A DNA stretch of 34,173 bases from Bacteroidota bacterium (GCA_030706285.1 JAUZOU010000004.1:1-34173); one strand, 5' to 3'. Counted from the stretch's first letter, positions 1 through 9,589 are shown. Made by a program: numbers and translations. The notes: generated from the sequence alone by a model not told the origin.

Positions 1-780
1 AGGAGGTAGATAGACATCGTGCAGCAATTGCAAGGACATGTCCACGGTGTTGTAATCCCGGCCTGCAATCGCTGCCCCGTACCCGACATAATGTTTGGCA
101 CAGGCAGCCACTGTATTATTCTTACTTAAGTCATCTCCTTGAAACCCTTTGACACGCGCATAAGCAATTTGAGACGACAGATAAGTATCTTCCCCGCCTC
201 CTTCGGCAATCCGTCCCCACCTGGGATCTCTGGCTATGTCAACCATCGGAGCGAAAACCCAGTTGACCCCTGTAGCCGTCGCTTCCACGGCGGCCACCCG
301 TTCTGCTTTTTCAATGGCAGTCATATTCCAACTGGCGGCCTGAGCCAAAGGAATCGGAAAGATTGTTTTCATGCCGTGAATGACGTCCAGTCCAAACATC
401 AATGGAATATGGAGGCGGCTGTTTTCGACGGTAAAACGTTGGTAATTTCTGACAACATCAACACCCCAGATATTTAATACGGCTCCAACACCGCCGTTTT
501 TCATTTCCTGGCCTTGGGCACTCACAGGGTTGATCGGTCCCGTATCGGCCATACTCCCTCCTACCTGATTTAACTGGCCGATCTTTTCTTCCAAGGTCAT
601 CGAATTGATTAGCTGGTCGATGAAGGCATTCATTTTAGTATTAGCCGCTTCTCGGCTGACCGGTTCGCTTCGTTTCGCGGAAACGGCGGCCCCAAGATGG
701 AAGGGTAACGTCAAAAGGACACTTAAAAAAACTATTTTATAAAAAGGATATTTGTTATAGGTGGATTTTAACACAATCAT
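1..780 (-). CDS. bglX: GH3 beta-glucosidase (BglX-type), 3' end truncated by the left window edge
   Basis: Reverse-complement reading frame from ATG at 778-780 (MIVLKSTYNKYPFYKIVFLSVLL..., signal peptide) runs open to the window edge. It contains GH3 motifs MTLEEKIGQLNQVG, FGLDVIHGMKTIFPIPLAQAASW, MVDIARDPRWGRIAEGGGEDTYL and GDDLSKNNTVAACAKHYVGYGAAIAGRDYNTVD. Absent from the ORF track because it is incomplete. Confidence 0.9.
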   Translation of the reverse strand, partial: MIVLKSTYNKYPFYKIVFLSVLLTLPFHLGAAVSAKRSEPVSREAANTKMNAFIDQLINSMTLEEKIGQLNQVGGSMADTGPINPVSAQGQEMKNGGVGAVLNIWGVDVVRNYQRFTVENSRLHIPLMFGLDVIHGMKTIFPIPLAQAASWNMTAIEKAERVAAVEATATGVNWVFAPMVDIARDPRWGRIAEGGGEDTYLSSQIAYARVKGFQGDDLSKNNTVAACAKHYVGYGAAIAGRDYNTVDMSLQLLHDVYLPP

Positions 781-831
781 TTGATTAGAATTTGTCTATA
801 AAAAAGTCGCTAAACAGACAGGATAAAAATT

Positions 832-839
832 CAAATTTA
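832..839 (-). promoter_or_regulatory. Candidate Bacteroidota -7 promoter element (TAAATTTG, matches TAnnTTTG) for the GH3 at 1-780
   Basis: Plus-strand CAAATTTA at 832-839, about 50 nt upstream of the ATG at 780. The -33 TTTG is only weakly matched (CTTG near 861). Confidence 0.4.
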
Positions 840-853
840 AACTATTTATCAGG

Positions 854-894
854 AAAAAGACAAGGCTGCCTTTACAATTTAAAAAGCAGCCTTG
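854..894 (-). terminator. Intrinsic terminator downstream of the 917-2329 gene
   Basis: Inverted repeat CAAGGCTGC (861-869) / GCAGCCTTG (886-894). On the minus strand the stem is followed by TCTTTTTCC. Confidence 0.8.
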
Positions 895-916
895 CTTAAT
901 CAAGCATAAAAAAGCC

Positions 917-2329
917 TTATTTCTTTATAAACTTCACTGTTTTTCCAGCCACTTTCAGGAAATAAACGCCCGGATCGAGTGTCTTAACATCTGCCTTTGT
1001 TTCCGTTCCTTTCTGCAACAATTTACCGGTCAGGTCAAATATAGCAAAATCAGTCTTTGTACTGGCAAAATTAATCACATCGGAGGTTGGGTTCGGATAA
1101 ACATTGATGGCATCTTTAGCGGAATTCTTATCAATGCCCAACGTACTCTTGAGAACTCTTACTTCGAAACAATCCTGATGCCATTCTCTAGCCAAAGAAA
1201 CGACCTTAACGGTATGTCTGCCTTGAGTAAAGTTAACAGAAGGGCAGTCAATGGTTGGATTGAAAACCGACTTCCAGTCACCGTTGCCATGAACCCAAAT
1301 AGTATCATTCATTTTTCCCTCATAATCCACTGCATGAGAAATAACCTTTCCATCCAGATAAATAATGTATGAAGCCATGTACCTGCTTACCCAAGGGCAA
1401 TTGCAATTAAATCTCAATCCTTTTACTGCATCGTGGATACCACCTTGCAACGTAAGATCTCCAACAAACGGCGTTGTTACGTCAACCGTATAATTGGTCC
1501 ACTGGCTATGGAATTCGAACGGTGCAATTCTTATGGCACTGTCTCTATCAGCTACTGCAACATAGGCTGTATCCCATTCGCCAAGTCCATTTCCCTGAAT
1601 AGTCCAGCCATTACTTTCATAAGAATCCGGAAGGACTTTAATATAAGGAGCATCCATACGATATTGATTCTGATTAGTCTTTATTCGTGTCTTATAGGCT
1701 ACCCCAAAAGGGCCTTCATCAAAATCTTCGGACTCAATCCGAACAACCAAAGAATCTCCGGATGCACTTAATGTATTACCTGGAAGAGATGGATAGACCC
1801 ATTTCGATTTGGCATACGAAGAGCTCATCACCAGAATATCGCCGTCAACCAAACCGCCGGACACCGTCAGTTTGTAGCTTGACACCGTACCACCTTCGAT
1901 CGTTCCGGATACGACGTCCTCAGCCTTGAATTCAATAGCCTGATCCAGAAATCCATCATTCGTCAAATCCTTGGTTGCAAAGACAACAGTGGATCCGTCG
2001 CCTTTGGTCGCTGTCAAGCCGATTTTATACGTTGTCGTCGAACTGGCACTTGCAAAAACCACATTAAAATGATATTTCTCAAAATTGGTGGCGTTGTGCT
2101 GTTCTACAAAGTTGATCTCCATATCGCCTCCGGCACTTTCACAATACATAGCACCGTCAGTAATGACGATCGTCGAACTTTTCGTATTCTTGAACGTCCA
2201 GTTGCTGGCATTGCTTGTATTAAAGTTGCTGAAATTGTGAGTAAAATACCACTCAGCTTTGGCGTTCGCTTTGTTGGAAAACAACGTCACCATACAGGCA
2301 ATCAATAATAAATAAGTAGTTTTTTTCAT
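917..2329 (-). CDS. Secreted T9SS-sorted protein with an N-terminal beta-rich domain and a CBM6/CBM35-like module; no catalytic domain recognised
   Basis: 470 aa. Signal peptide MKKTTYLLLIACMVTLFSNKANA; CBM6/35-like VVRIESEDFDEGPFGVAYKTR; C-terminal INVYPNPTSDVINF...FDLTGKLLQKG...GVYFLKVAGKTVKFIKK, a type-A T9SS sorting domain. Confidence 0.85.
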   Translation of the reverse strand: MKKTTYLLLIACMVTLFSNKANAKAEWYFTHNFSNFNTSNASNWTFKNTKSSTIVITDGAMYCESAGGDMEINFVEQHNATNFEKYHFNVVFASASSTTTYKIGLTATKGDGSTVVFATKDLTNDGFLDQAIEFKAEDVVSGTIEGGTVSSYKLTVSGGLVDGDILVMSSSYAKSKWVYPSLPGNTLSASGDSLVVRIESEDFDEGPFGVAYKTRIKTNQNQYRMDAPYIKVLPDSYESNGWTIQGNGLGEWDTAYVAVADRDSAIRIAPFEFHSQWTNYTVDVTTPFVGDLTLQGGIHDAVKGLRFNCNCPWVSRYMASYIIYLDGKVISHAVDYEGKMNDTIWVHGNGDWKSVFNPTIDCPSVNFTQGRHTVKVVSLAREWHQDCFEVRVLKSTLGIDKNSAKDAINVYPNPTSDVINFASTKTDFAIFDLTGKLLQKGTETKADVKTLDPGVYFLKVAGKTVKFIKK

Positions 2330-2393
2330 AGTAAGAAGTTTAGTTAATACATTCAGTAAAAGAAATGTTTATTTTCACACTGCAATGTTACAA

Positions 2394-2401
2394 CAAAGGT
2401 A
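2394..2401 (-). promoter_or_regulatory. Candidate -7 promoter element (TACCTTTG, matches TAnnTTTG) for the 917-2329 gene
   Basis: Plus-strand CAAAGGTA at 2394-2401, about 65 nt upstream of the ATG at 2329. No perfect -33 TTTG at the expected spacing. Confidence 0.45.
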
Positions 2402-2420
2402 TGCAAACGGACATTTCTGA

Positions 2421-2454
2421 TTGTTTCAATCTTTTTCCAATTTGTTTCAATCTT
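2421..2454. repeat. Tandem 13-bp direct repeat TTGTTTCAATCTT, 21-bp period
   Basis: TTGTTTCAATCTT at 2421-2433 and again at 2442-2454, in the intergenic region immediately upstream of the candidate -7 element. Confidence 0.85.
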
Positions 2455-2490
2455 ATAATCATTTGATAAACAATAACATAGCAAGCACTT

Positions 2491-4563
2491 TTAGCGGGTT
2501 TTTGAAGCCATGATTTTTTGAACAATGACTTTCTCGCCTAAAACAGCCTTAACGAAATAGACACCATCGGATCCGTATCCTGAAAGGGTCCCGCCACTCA
2601 ACTCATAGACACCGGCTTCGCTGTGAAACGCCGGAAACGATTTCATCAATTGGCCTCTCAGATTGTACAGATAGAAGGAGATGGTGGCCGGATAAGTCAA
2701 TGTATAAGTTAAGCTCAGTTCATTGTCCCGGGAGACGATGGCCGAGAAACTCAGCGAGTGGCTGTTAACCGGTGTTAAATAGGTTGACACGTCTGAACCT
2801 TTGTAGCGGTAGTTAAACCGGCCGTTCGGAGCGACGTCACCATCGGTGATGAAATCGAGAATATCGGGATTTGATGGGACATTGTCAGCCCATTTGAAAT
2901 CCAGGTCTTTGGCATCAGTCATGCCGATCAGGTTTTTAGGAATGGCTAACTGAAGCACATTACCAACAGGCTGGCGATACGTTACAAGGGAAACCGTCTC
3001 CCAGTGATAGGTATTGCCGGTATTTCTCATCAATGAATACTTGCCGGTCAGTGTGTCCCGTTGAACAATAAAGTCATAACCTTTCCAACCGGTCGAATAA
3101 TCGGCGTCTGTATTCAGGTATAGGATCATCCAGTTTTTTGACAGCAGGAAATTGGTCATCCGGCTGTTGGTCCTGACATAGAAATATAGATTGTCGGCAT
3201 CCTTAGTCACCTTGGCGCACACGATGTCATTTCTGCCCGTCGTATTGACCACAGGCGCCGTATTCTGATAGCCTTTCGTGTCGCGGTGGGTAATGTCACC
3301 GATATCATCCCGGAATTCCGGATAAACGGATGTCCACTGTGAGGTATCACCGTTTATATCGATTGTTTTGGCAGCCGACGGAACCGGAATCGGTCGGACT
3401 CCCTTGTACCGCCGGGCATGAGAGACGAATTGCATCCAATAATTATCCCTGATCAACGGGTGCCAACTTGGTTCAAGATCACGGCTGAACTCGCCGTTGT
3501 ATTCATCCACAAAATAGGATTCACCAATTTTCGGAGTCGCCCCCGGGCGGCAGTTGCCGAATTCACTGGTCGATTTGATGACAAAACGGCCGGCTGTCCA
3601 TTCATTAAACTGAGTGACCATAATCAAAGGCGGATCGACCTCATGAGCCCGTTTCCACTGTTCCTCAACATAAAGGCCGTAAGAAGTCGAATCGCACAGG
3701 GCATAGCGATTGATGGAAGGTTCCTTGCGATTATGATAACTCCGGCCGATTTTTGATGTGGCATGTTGCGAAACGCCAACGGTTATCTGTTCGATCTTGC
3801 CATTGCTGTCATAGCCAAAATCCTGAGGATAATAATCGAGCCATTGCCAGTAATTTGGCTGGGAACTCATCCACGCCCAGGAATATCGAAATGTAAAGTG
3901 TCCGGTAATGGTCTGATTCCAGCTGCTGATATTGTTCTTTTCATCCGCATTGAACAAAACTAACGGTTTCCCTTCATAATAATACCAATATTTATTGTTG
4001 GCCGGATATTTGTAGAACTGATCATAAATGTGATACAGTGTGGACTGAGCCGCCGAATGGATCATGTAACATAGTTTCGGACTTTTTTCGCCGTTGGCTG
4101 TCCGTCTGTCAATGGCACTCAACAACGCCTGAACAGCATCATCGTAGGTAAACGCATTGGTGATATCCAGAAAGAGAAAATCGATTCCTGCATCGGACAG
4201 CATCTGTAAATGTTTGTCGTACAGGTACGGATCGCCGTTGACGTAATAATTCATGACCGGTTTGGACCACCAGATGGCTTCTCCTTCCTCTCCCCAAGTG
4301 ATACTGTCCGGATTATTGGTCAGCATATTGGTCATGTCATAAACCGGATGGCCATTGATGCCATGAGGGCCGAAACAAATGAAATAAAACATGCCGAGCG
4401 TTTTGTCCGTTCTGGGAGCGGACAAACCATCATCGGAAGAAGGTACCTTTCTGCCAAGATCATCGACAGCTACCCACGTGTCACTATAGGTATCCCATGT
4501 GGCAGCTGTTGCTACATAGGACCAACCGGCCAATAACAGCAAGAGAAATAAGACTCTTTTCAT
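2491..4563 (-). CDS. Putative glycoside hydrolase, GH71/GH99-like TIM barrel, with CBM9-like domain and T9SS C-terminal sorting domain (paralog 1)
   Basis: 690 aa. Signal peptide MKRVLFLLLLLAGWSYVATA; GMFYFICFG, LSDAGIDFLFLDITNA, MVTQFNEWTAGRFV; CBM9-like TIDINGDTSQW...NTTGRNDIVCAKVTKDADNLYFYVRT...GWKGYDFIV; C-terminal LYNLRGQLMKSF...GVYFVKAVLGEKVIVQKIMASK. Confidence 0.8.
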   Translation of the reverse strand: MKRVLFLLLLLAGWSYVATAATWDTYSDTWVAVDDLGRKVPSSDDGLSAPRTDKTLGMFYFICFGPHGINGHPVYDMTNMLTNNPDSITWGEEGEAIWWSKPVMNYYVNGDPYLYDKHLQMLSDAGIDFLFLDITNAFTYDDAVQALLSAIDRRTANGEKSPKLCYMIHSAAQSTLYHIYDQFYKYPANNKYWYYYEGKPLVLFNADEKNNISSWNQTITGHFTFRYSWAWMSSQPNYWQWLDYYPQDFGYDSNGKIEQITVGVSQHATSKIGRSYHNRKEPSINRYALCDSTSYGLYVEEQWKRAHEVDPPLIMVTQFNEWTAGRFVIKSTSEFGNCRPGATPKIGESYFVDEYNGEFSRDLEPSWHPLIRDNYWMQFVSHARRYKGVRPIPVPSAAKTIDINGDTSQWTSVYPEFRDDIGDITHRDTKGYQNTAPVVNTTGRNDIVCAKVTKDADNLYFYVRTNSRMTNFLLSKNWMILYLNTDADYSTGWKGYDFIVQRDTLTGKYSLMRNTGNTYHWETVSLVTYRQPVGNVLQLAIPKNLIGMTDAKDLDFKWADNVPSNPDILDFITDGDVAPNGRFNYRYKGSDVSTYLTPVNSHSLSFSAIVSRDNELSLTYTLTYPATISFYLYNLRGQLMKSFPAFHSEAGVYELSGGTLSGYGSDGVYFVKAVLGEKVIVQKIMASKTR

Positions 4564-4568
4564 GCCAG

Positions 4569-6857
4569 TCAGAATTCCAGTCGATTAATCTTCACCTTTG
4601 GTGCCAACGCATTGGTCGTTTTCTGCATCCAGGTCTTGGCCAGTTTAAATGATACGTGTTGACGAACATCGGCTACGGAAGCAGCAAAAAAGGCTGTATA
4701 ACTACCTTTGTCGGCAACCCACGACGAAGAGGATTCGTGATACGAAGCAAGATCGGAGACATTGAACGTCATGGTCACAACCTGACTTTCTCCGGGAGCC
4801 AACAACTTGGTTTTAGCAAAGGCTTTCAGCTCGCAGGCCGGTTTTTTGATGTCACTGGCGGGTGCCTTAATGTACAGTTGAACAACCTCCTTGCCCGGGC
4901 AATTGCCGGTATTGGTCAGCTTGACCGTCGCTTTCCACTGTCCGTTACCTTGTGCCAGTTTGGCATTGGCATAACTAAATGTGGTATAAGACAATCCATA
5001 CCCGAATGGATACGAGACCTCCTTTTTAGCCGTTGAAAAATACCGGTAGCCAACCCAGATATCTTCTTCGTAGTCCGTATAATCGACATTCTTTCCGGAC
5101 TGGCTGATGCCTTCGACCGGGAAATTCTTTGAGGAAGGTAGATCGGAATAATTGACCGGGAATGTCATCGGCAATCTACCGGAAGGGTTCGTCTTGCCTG
5201 TCAGCACATCGGCCACAGCGTTTCCTACCTCCATTCCGGGAATCCAGGCAACGACCACCGCGTCAGGTAGGTTTTTCCAGGAGGCCGTTTCGATGGCACT
5301 TCCAATATTAAGAACCACCACGACCTTTTTGTGTTTGGCATGGAAGGCATCACAAACTGATTTTAACAGGCTCTCTTCTGTTTGGGTCAGGTTGAAATCG
5401 CCCTCGATGGTCCGGTCGGTCCCTTCACCTGAATTCCGTCCCAAGGTCACAACAGCAAGATCTGTCACAGCAGCTTGCCTTTCCGCCAGGGCCTTATCCA
5501 TTTCCATTTCAGGCAGTGTCGGTCTTCTGTAGGAGATGAACGGCCAGCCGTTCTGATCGAGGTCTTGGGTCATCTTGACATTCTGATAGGTCCTATAGTC
5601 CGTATAAATCCTGTTGAGCAACGGATCGAGGGCAAAGCCGGCATTTTCAAGTCCTTTGGAAATATCGACAATGTATGGTTTGTTCACATTGCCTGAACCG
5701 GTACCTCCGGCGATGGATTGGTAGGAAGTCGCTCCGAAAAGTGAAATCGTCTGTTTCGGGTTATTCAGCGGCAAGGTTGCCGCATCGTTCTTGAGCAGCA
5801 CCATGCCTTCGCCACCTGAAATGCGGGTGATGCGGGCATGTTCTTTCAAATCAGGCTTGTTTGAATACTGATAGTTTTTGAAACTCGGCGTCTTGACGAT
5901 ATACTCAAGCATCCGTCTGACACAGGCATCCACATCCTTTTCTGCCAGTTTCCCGCTTTTTGCATCTGCAACAAGCTGGTCCGACTGGCTTTTATAACCG
6001 GGCATCATCAGATCATTGCCGGCATGTACCTGCTTCGACGTATTTTTTGGATCGCTCCAATCTGTCATGACCATGCCTTTGTACAGCCAGTCATTCCGAA
6101 GGACTAACGTCAGCAAATCAAAGTTTTCCTGGGTATAGTCGCCGTTCAGTCTGTTGTAGGAAGACATAATTGTCCAGGGGTTGGATTCTTTGACACAAAT
6201 CTCAAACGGTTTCAGGTATATCTCACGCAAGGCTCGTTGCGAAATATGGGCATCGTTGGCACCTCTGTTTTTTTCCTGATTATTGGCAGCAAAGTGTTTA
6301 ACACAGGCTCCGATACCCATCGATTGCAACCCTTTGACCATCGCTGCACCCAATTTTCCGGCCTGAAGCGGGTCTTCTGAAAAATATTCAAAATTGCGTC
6401 CGTTCAGCGGATTACGCAAAATATTCACTCCAGGGCCAAGAAGTACGTCCACACCGTATTCCTTGACTTCATTTCCCATGGCCCGGCCGATTTCCGACAC
6501 CAGTTGGGTATCCCAGGAAGAAGCCAGCAATACGCCGCAAGGAAAGCCTGTACAAAAATAGGTAGCCGGATCATTGTCTCTCAAAGGCCTTATTCTTAAT
6601 CCGGCAGGCCCGTCAGAAAAGACCGTGGCCGGAATCCCCAACCGGGGTATCGGGGCTGTGTATCCAGCCGCATCAGGAATAGTCCGCGTTGTTGCTCCGG
6701 AACCGGCCAACAACGTCGCTTTTTCTTCCAGTGTCATGGAAGCCAATACTTCGTCTATGGAATTCACACCCAATTGCGGTGGATTTTTGGCATTTAGACC
6801 TGAAACACAAGATAAGATGAAAACAATGAATGCGAGTGATTTTTTAATTATTGCCAT
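4569..6857 (-). CDS. GH3 beta-glucosidase with C-terminal Fn3-like domain
   Basis: 762 aa. MTLEEKATLLAGSG, IPRLGIPATVFSDGPAGLRI, ACVKHFAANNQE, MVMTDWSDPKN (nucleophile Asp), NPSGRLPMTFPVNYSDLP, YPFGYGLSYTTFSY, Fn3-like NTGNCPGKEVVQLYIKAP. Confidence 0.93.
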   Translation of the reverse strand: MAIIKKSLAFIVFILSCVSGLNAKNPPQLGVNSIDEVLASMTLEEKATLLAGSGATTRTIPDAAGYTAPIPRLGIPATVFSDGPAGLRIRPLRDNDPATYFCTGFPCGVLLASSWDTQLVSEIGRAMGNEVKEYGVDVLLGPGVNILRNPLNGRNFEYFSEDPLQAGKLGAAMVKGLQSMGIGACVKHFAANNQEKNRGANDAHISQRALREIYLKPFEICVKESNPWTIMSSYNRLNGDYTQENFDLLTLVLRNDWLYKGMVMTDWSDPKNTSKQVHAGNDLMMPGYKSQSDQLVADAKSGKLAEKDVDACVRRMLEYIVKTPSFKNYQYSNKPDLKEHARITRISGGEGMVLLKNDAATLPLNNPKQTISLFGATSYQSIAGGTGSGNVNKPYIVDISKGLENAGFALDPLLNRIYTDYRTYQNVKMTQDLDQNGWPFISYRRPTLPEMEMDKALAERQAAVTDLAVVTLGRNSGEGTDRTIEGDFNLTQTEESLLKSVCDAFHAKHKKVVVVLNIGSAIETASWKNLPDAVVVAWIPGMEVGNAVADVLTGKTNPSGRLPMTFPVNYSDLPSSKNFPVEGISQSGKNVDYTDYEEDIWVGYRYFSTAKKEVSYPFGYGLSYTTFSYANAKLAQGNGQWKATVKLTNTGNCPGKEVVQLYIKAPASDIKKPACELKAFAKTKLLAPGESQVVTMTFNVSDLASYHESSSSWVADKGSYTAFFAASVADVRQHVSFKLAKTWMQKTTNALAPKVKINRLEF

Positions 6858-6981
6858 AACATATTCATTTATTTATATAAAAATTAATCTAAAAGACTTT
6901 GACAAATAATAATATAAAATTCAATTATAAACATGCCATTCATGCTTTATTATAGACCTCTCATTGACTGATTTGCGATGC

Positions 6982-9507
6982 TTAAAGCTTTATTATCTTT
7001 ATTTTTTGTCTGAATCCATTCTTACCAGCAACACTCACGATATAGGCACCCCGACGCAATTTAGATCCGAATCTAGCCTGAAAAGCGTTTACATCAGGTC
7101 CTAACCGATCAACAACAGAACCAGACAAGTCATATACGACCAGGTCTGAGATTATTTCCGGAGCTTGAATCAAGAAATCCATGGTTGATGGATTCGGCGA
7201 AACCTTTAAGGATAGACTGTTCACTTCTTTAAGGCCAGTTACCAACCTTTCATTGTAGACATAGTTGAACCTTCCACCTGGAGCAACATCACCGTTTACA
7301 TAGAAATCCATGATATTTCCATCTTCTTGCATATTGTCACTCCATTTAAATTCGAAATTAATTGGAGCACTTCCGGTTAGACCGAGCAAAGAACGTTTAA
7401 CCTTAATGACCAACGTTTTTCCATTGATGACATAGTCTGCTGATCCGCTCTTTTGCCAATTCCACGAAGTTGTACTCTTTTCAACTATAGCAGAATCTTC
7501 AGGGTTCATCCGATTTACCACATAGTCATAGCCTTCCCAACCTGTAGCTTTGTCACGATCCACATCAATAAAAAGCCGCATCCATTTCGCATTTGTCTTG
7601 TCAGTAAGAGGTTCGGCCGTTTCGACATAGAAATAGATGCAGGAAGAATCTCTGGCTACTTTGGCTCTGAAAATATCATTCCGTCCGGTTGTATTGGTAT
7701 AGACAAGCGAGCCCTGACCAGCAGCATTACGATGCAGCACATTGCCTTTATATGATTTGTATTCTGGTTTAACACCTTCCCAACTTGTTATATCCTGCAT
7801 ATTGATGGTTTTGGGGGCAGAAACAGAATCCAGTGGATCCATTCCTTTAAACCTACGTATATTACTTATAAGTTGCATGTAATAGACATCCCCCTTATTT
7901 CCCCATGATTTCACAGGTTCAATATCGCGGCTCTTATCGGCATTGTATTCATCAACAAACCCCATCGGTATCCCCCACGTAGACCAACGACCAGCGACCC
8001 ATTCATTCCAGCCGGTTACAAATACTAGATCCGGATCAAGTTCATGAGCTCTTTCCCATTGTTCCTGAAAATTCAGTCCTTTAAGATAGGCTCCGGCTGA
8101 TGTATCCTGTTTATTCGCCTGTGTATAGCTTCGTCCATAAGTTTCATAAGCAGGCCCACTCTTAAATTCATGCATATTAAATGCACAGCAATGACCACCT
8201 GTATAATCGCAAGCATTCTGACCGACACCGACTGTAACTTCCTCATAACCGCCATCTGTTTTAGGGGCATAACCTTTTTGCGGGGCGATTTCCAGCCAAC
8301 CCCATTGATCATTTCGTTTCGGACCACTTACATAATCCGGCTGCCCGGGACGGAAAGTGAAAAAATTCTTTATCGCATTAATCCTCCTCTGACTGATGCC
8401 GCTTCCTGAAATTTGAACTGCCGTACGAGCGATCCCCGTAGTTAAAGGGGTAAAATTAGTAGCAGTACTGCCATAAGAAATTTTGCTATAATAGAAACCA
8501 TTTACTTGTGATCCGGCAAAATAGCTGACAGCAGAATTAGTACCATAGATCAATTTCCAAACGCCAACTTCTTCGGTACCATCAGACAATTCCCACACAT
8601 AATCGCCAGCTGGCTGGGTTGGAAATGTCAATACAACATCCGTATTATCATTGAAATTGACAATCGTATCGACTGCTATTGGAGTTTCTGCAACACTTTG
8701 AGCATATGAAGTCTTCCATTTATAAAGGCTGAATGTCAAACTGCCTATATTATTTGAATAACTTGTACAGGATGCACTGATAGCGGAGAAAGAGTCTTTA
8801 GCCGTAAACTTGAGGCCTGCATTATTGGGTATCTTAGCTGACAGTTCGGGATAAGCCATGATCAAAGGCTTGTCATGCCACATAAACCACAAATCTTTAT
8901 ACAATTGAGGTTCATATAAATCCGTATATAATTCATTGATAGACGTTGCTTCATCTGAAGAAGCACTGAATGGTAAGAGAAACGCAATTTTAGGTGTGTT
9001 CACGCCATCCAACCTTGCTTGCTCCCATACTTTCAACAACTCCTTATAAGATGATTTCCAGGTAATGGAGCCGTTTGTACAATCGAAAAAAACCACATCA
9101 ACACCAGCATCAGCCAACATCTCCGCATGTTTTCTCAAGACCCAGTCATCTGTTGTACGATAATAACCAAACAGGGGCTGATTCCACCAGAAAACACCTC
9201 CTTCTATCCCTTTCCACAAGGCATTGCCCGGATTGGTTGCAGCAGTAGGATCTGTCAACAGAATCTGCGAGATATCCATTACTTCAGGTGTTGCAATATT
9301 GTCGCAATGCCATGTCCAATAAAACAGCCCTATGAATTTTCCACTTCTGGTACCGCCTGTTTGTGTTCTATCCGGCAGCTTCCGTCCTAAGCCATCTGTT
9401 GCTGCCCATTGATTGCTAATTCTGTTTGAGACTTGAGAACAGAGCATTTCAGGAAACAAAAGAACAGCTATTAAAAATAATAACTTGAGCGTTTTTTTTA
9501 TCTTCAT
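6982..9507 (-). CDS. Putative glycoside hydrolase, GH71/GH99-like, with inserted beta-rich domain, CBM9-like domain and T9SS sorting domain (paralog 2)
   Basis: ORF 6982-9528; the Met at 9507 (MKIKKTLKLLFLIAVLLF, signal peptide) is the more likely start. FIGLFYWTWHCDN, LADAGVDVVFFDCTNG, FVTGWNEWVAGRW; CBM9-like TGRNDIFRAKVARDSSCIYFYVET...GWEGYDYVV; C-terminal LKVSPNPSTMDFLI...YDLSGSVVDRL...GAYIVSVAGKNGFRQKIKIIKL. Confidence 0.8.
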   Translation of the reverse strand: MKIKKTLKLLFLIAVLLFPEMLCSQVSNRISNQWAATDGLGRKLPDRTQTGGTRSGKFIGLFYWTWHCDNIATPEVMDISQILLTDPTAATNPGNALWKGIEGGVFWWNQPLFGYYRTTDDWVLRKHAEMLADAGVDVVFFDCTNGSITWKSSYKELLKVWEQARLDGVNTPKIAFLLPFSASSDEATSINELYTDLYEPQLYKDLWFMWHDKPLIMAYPELSAKIPNNAGLKFTAKDSFSAISASCTSYSNNIGSLTFSLYKWKTSYAQSVAETPIAVDTIVNFNDNTDVVLTFPTQPAGDYVWELSDGTEEVGVWKLIYGTNSAVSYFAGSQVNGFYYSKISYGSTATNFTPLTTGIARTAVQISGSGISQRRINAIKNFFTFRPGQPDYVSGPKRNDQWGWLEIAPQKGYAPKTDGGYEEVTVGVGQNACDYTGGHCCAFNMHEFKSGPAYETYGRSYTQANKQDTSAGAYLKGLNFQEQWERAHELDPDLVFVTGWNEWVAGRWSTWGIPMGFVDEYNADKSRDIEPVKSWGNKGDVYYMQLISNIRRFKGMDPLDSVSAPKTINMQDITSWEGVKPEYKSYKGNVLHRNAAGQGSLVYTNTTGRNDIFRAKVARDSSCIYFYVETAEPLTDKTNAKWMRLFIDVDRDKATGWEGYDYVVNRMNPEDSAIVEKSTTSWNWQKSGSADYVINGKTLVIKVKRSLLGLTGSAPINFEFKWSDNMQEDGNIMDFYVNGDVAPGGRFNYVYNERLVTGLKEVNSLSLKVSPNPSTMDFLIQAPEIISDLVVYDLSGSVVDRLGPDVNAFQARFGSKLRRGAYIVSVAGKNGFRQKIKIIKL

Positions 9508-9589
9508 TGCAATGACATTATAATTCACAATTAATTATACATTTAGTCATTAATTAGCACCTATGAACCCATGCAATTCATTCAGTCTG

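Noticed and set aside
6917-6965. Possible weak hairpin (AAGCATG...CATGTTT) downstream of the 6982 gene
   Set aside because: Short stem with a wobble pair and no proper U-tract; too weak to call a terminator.
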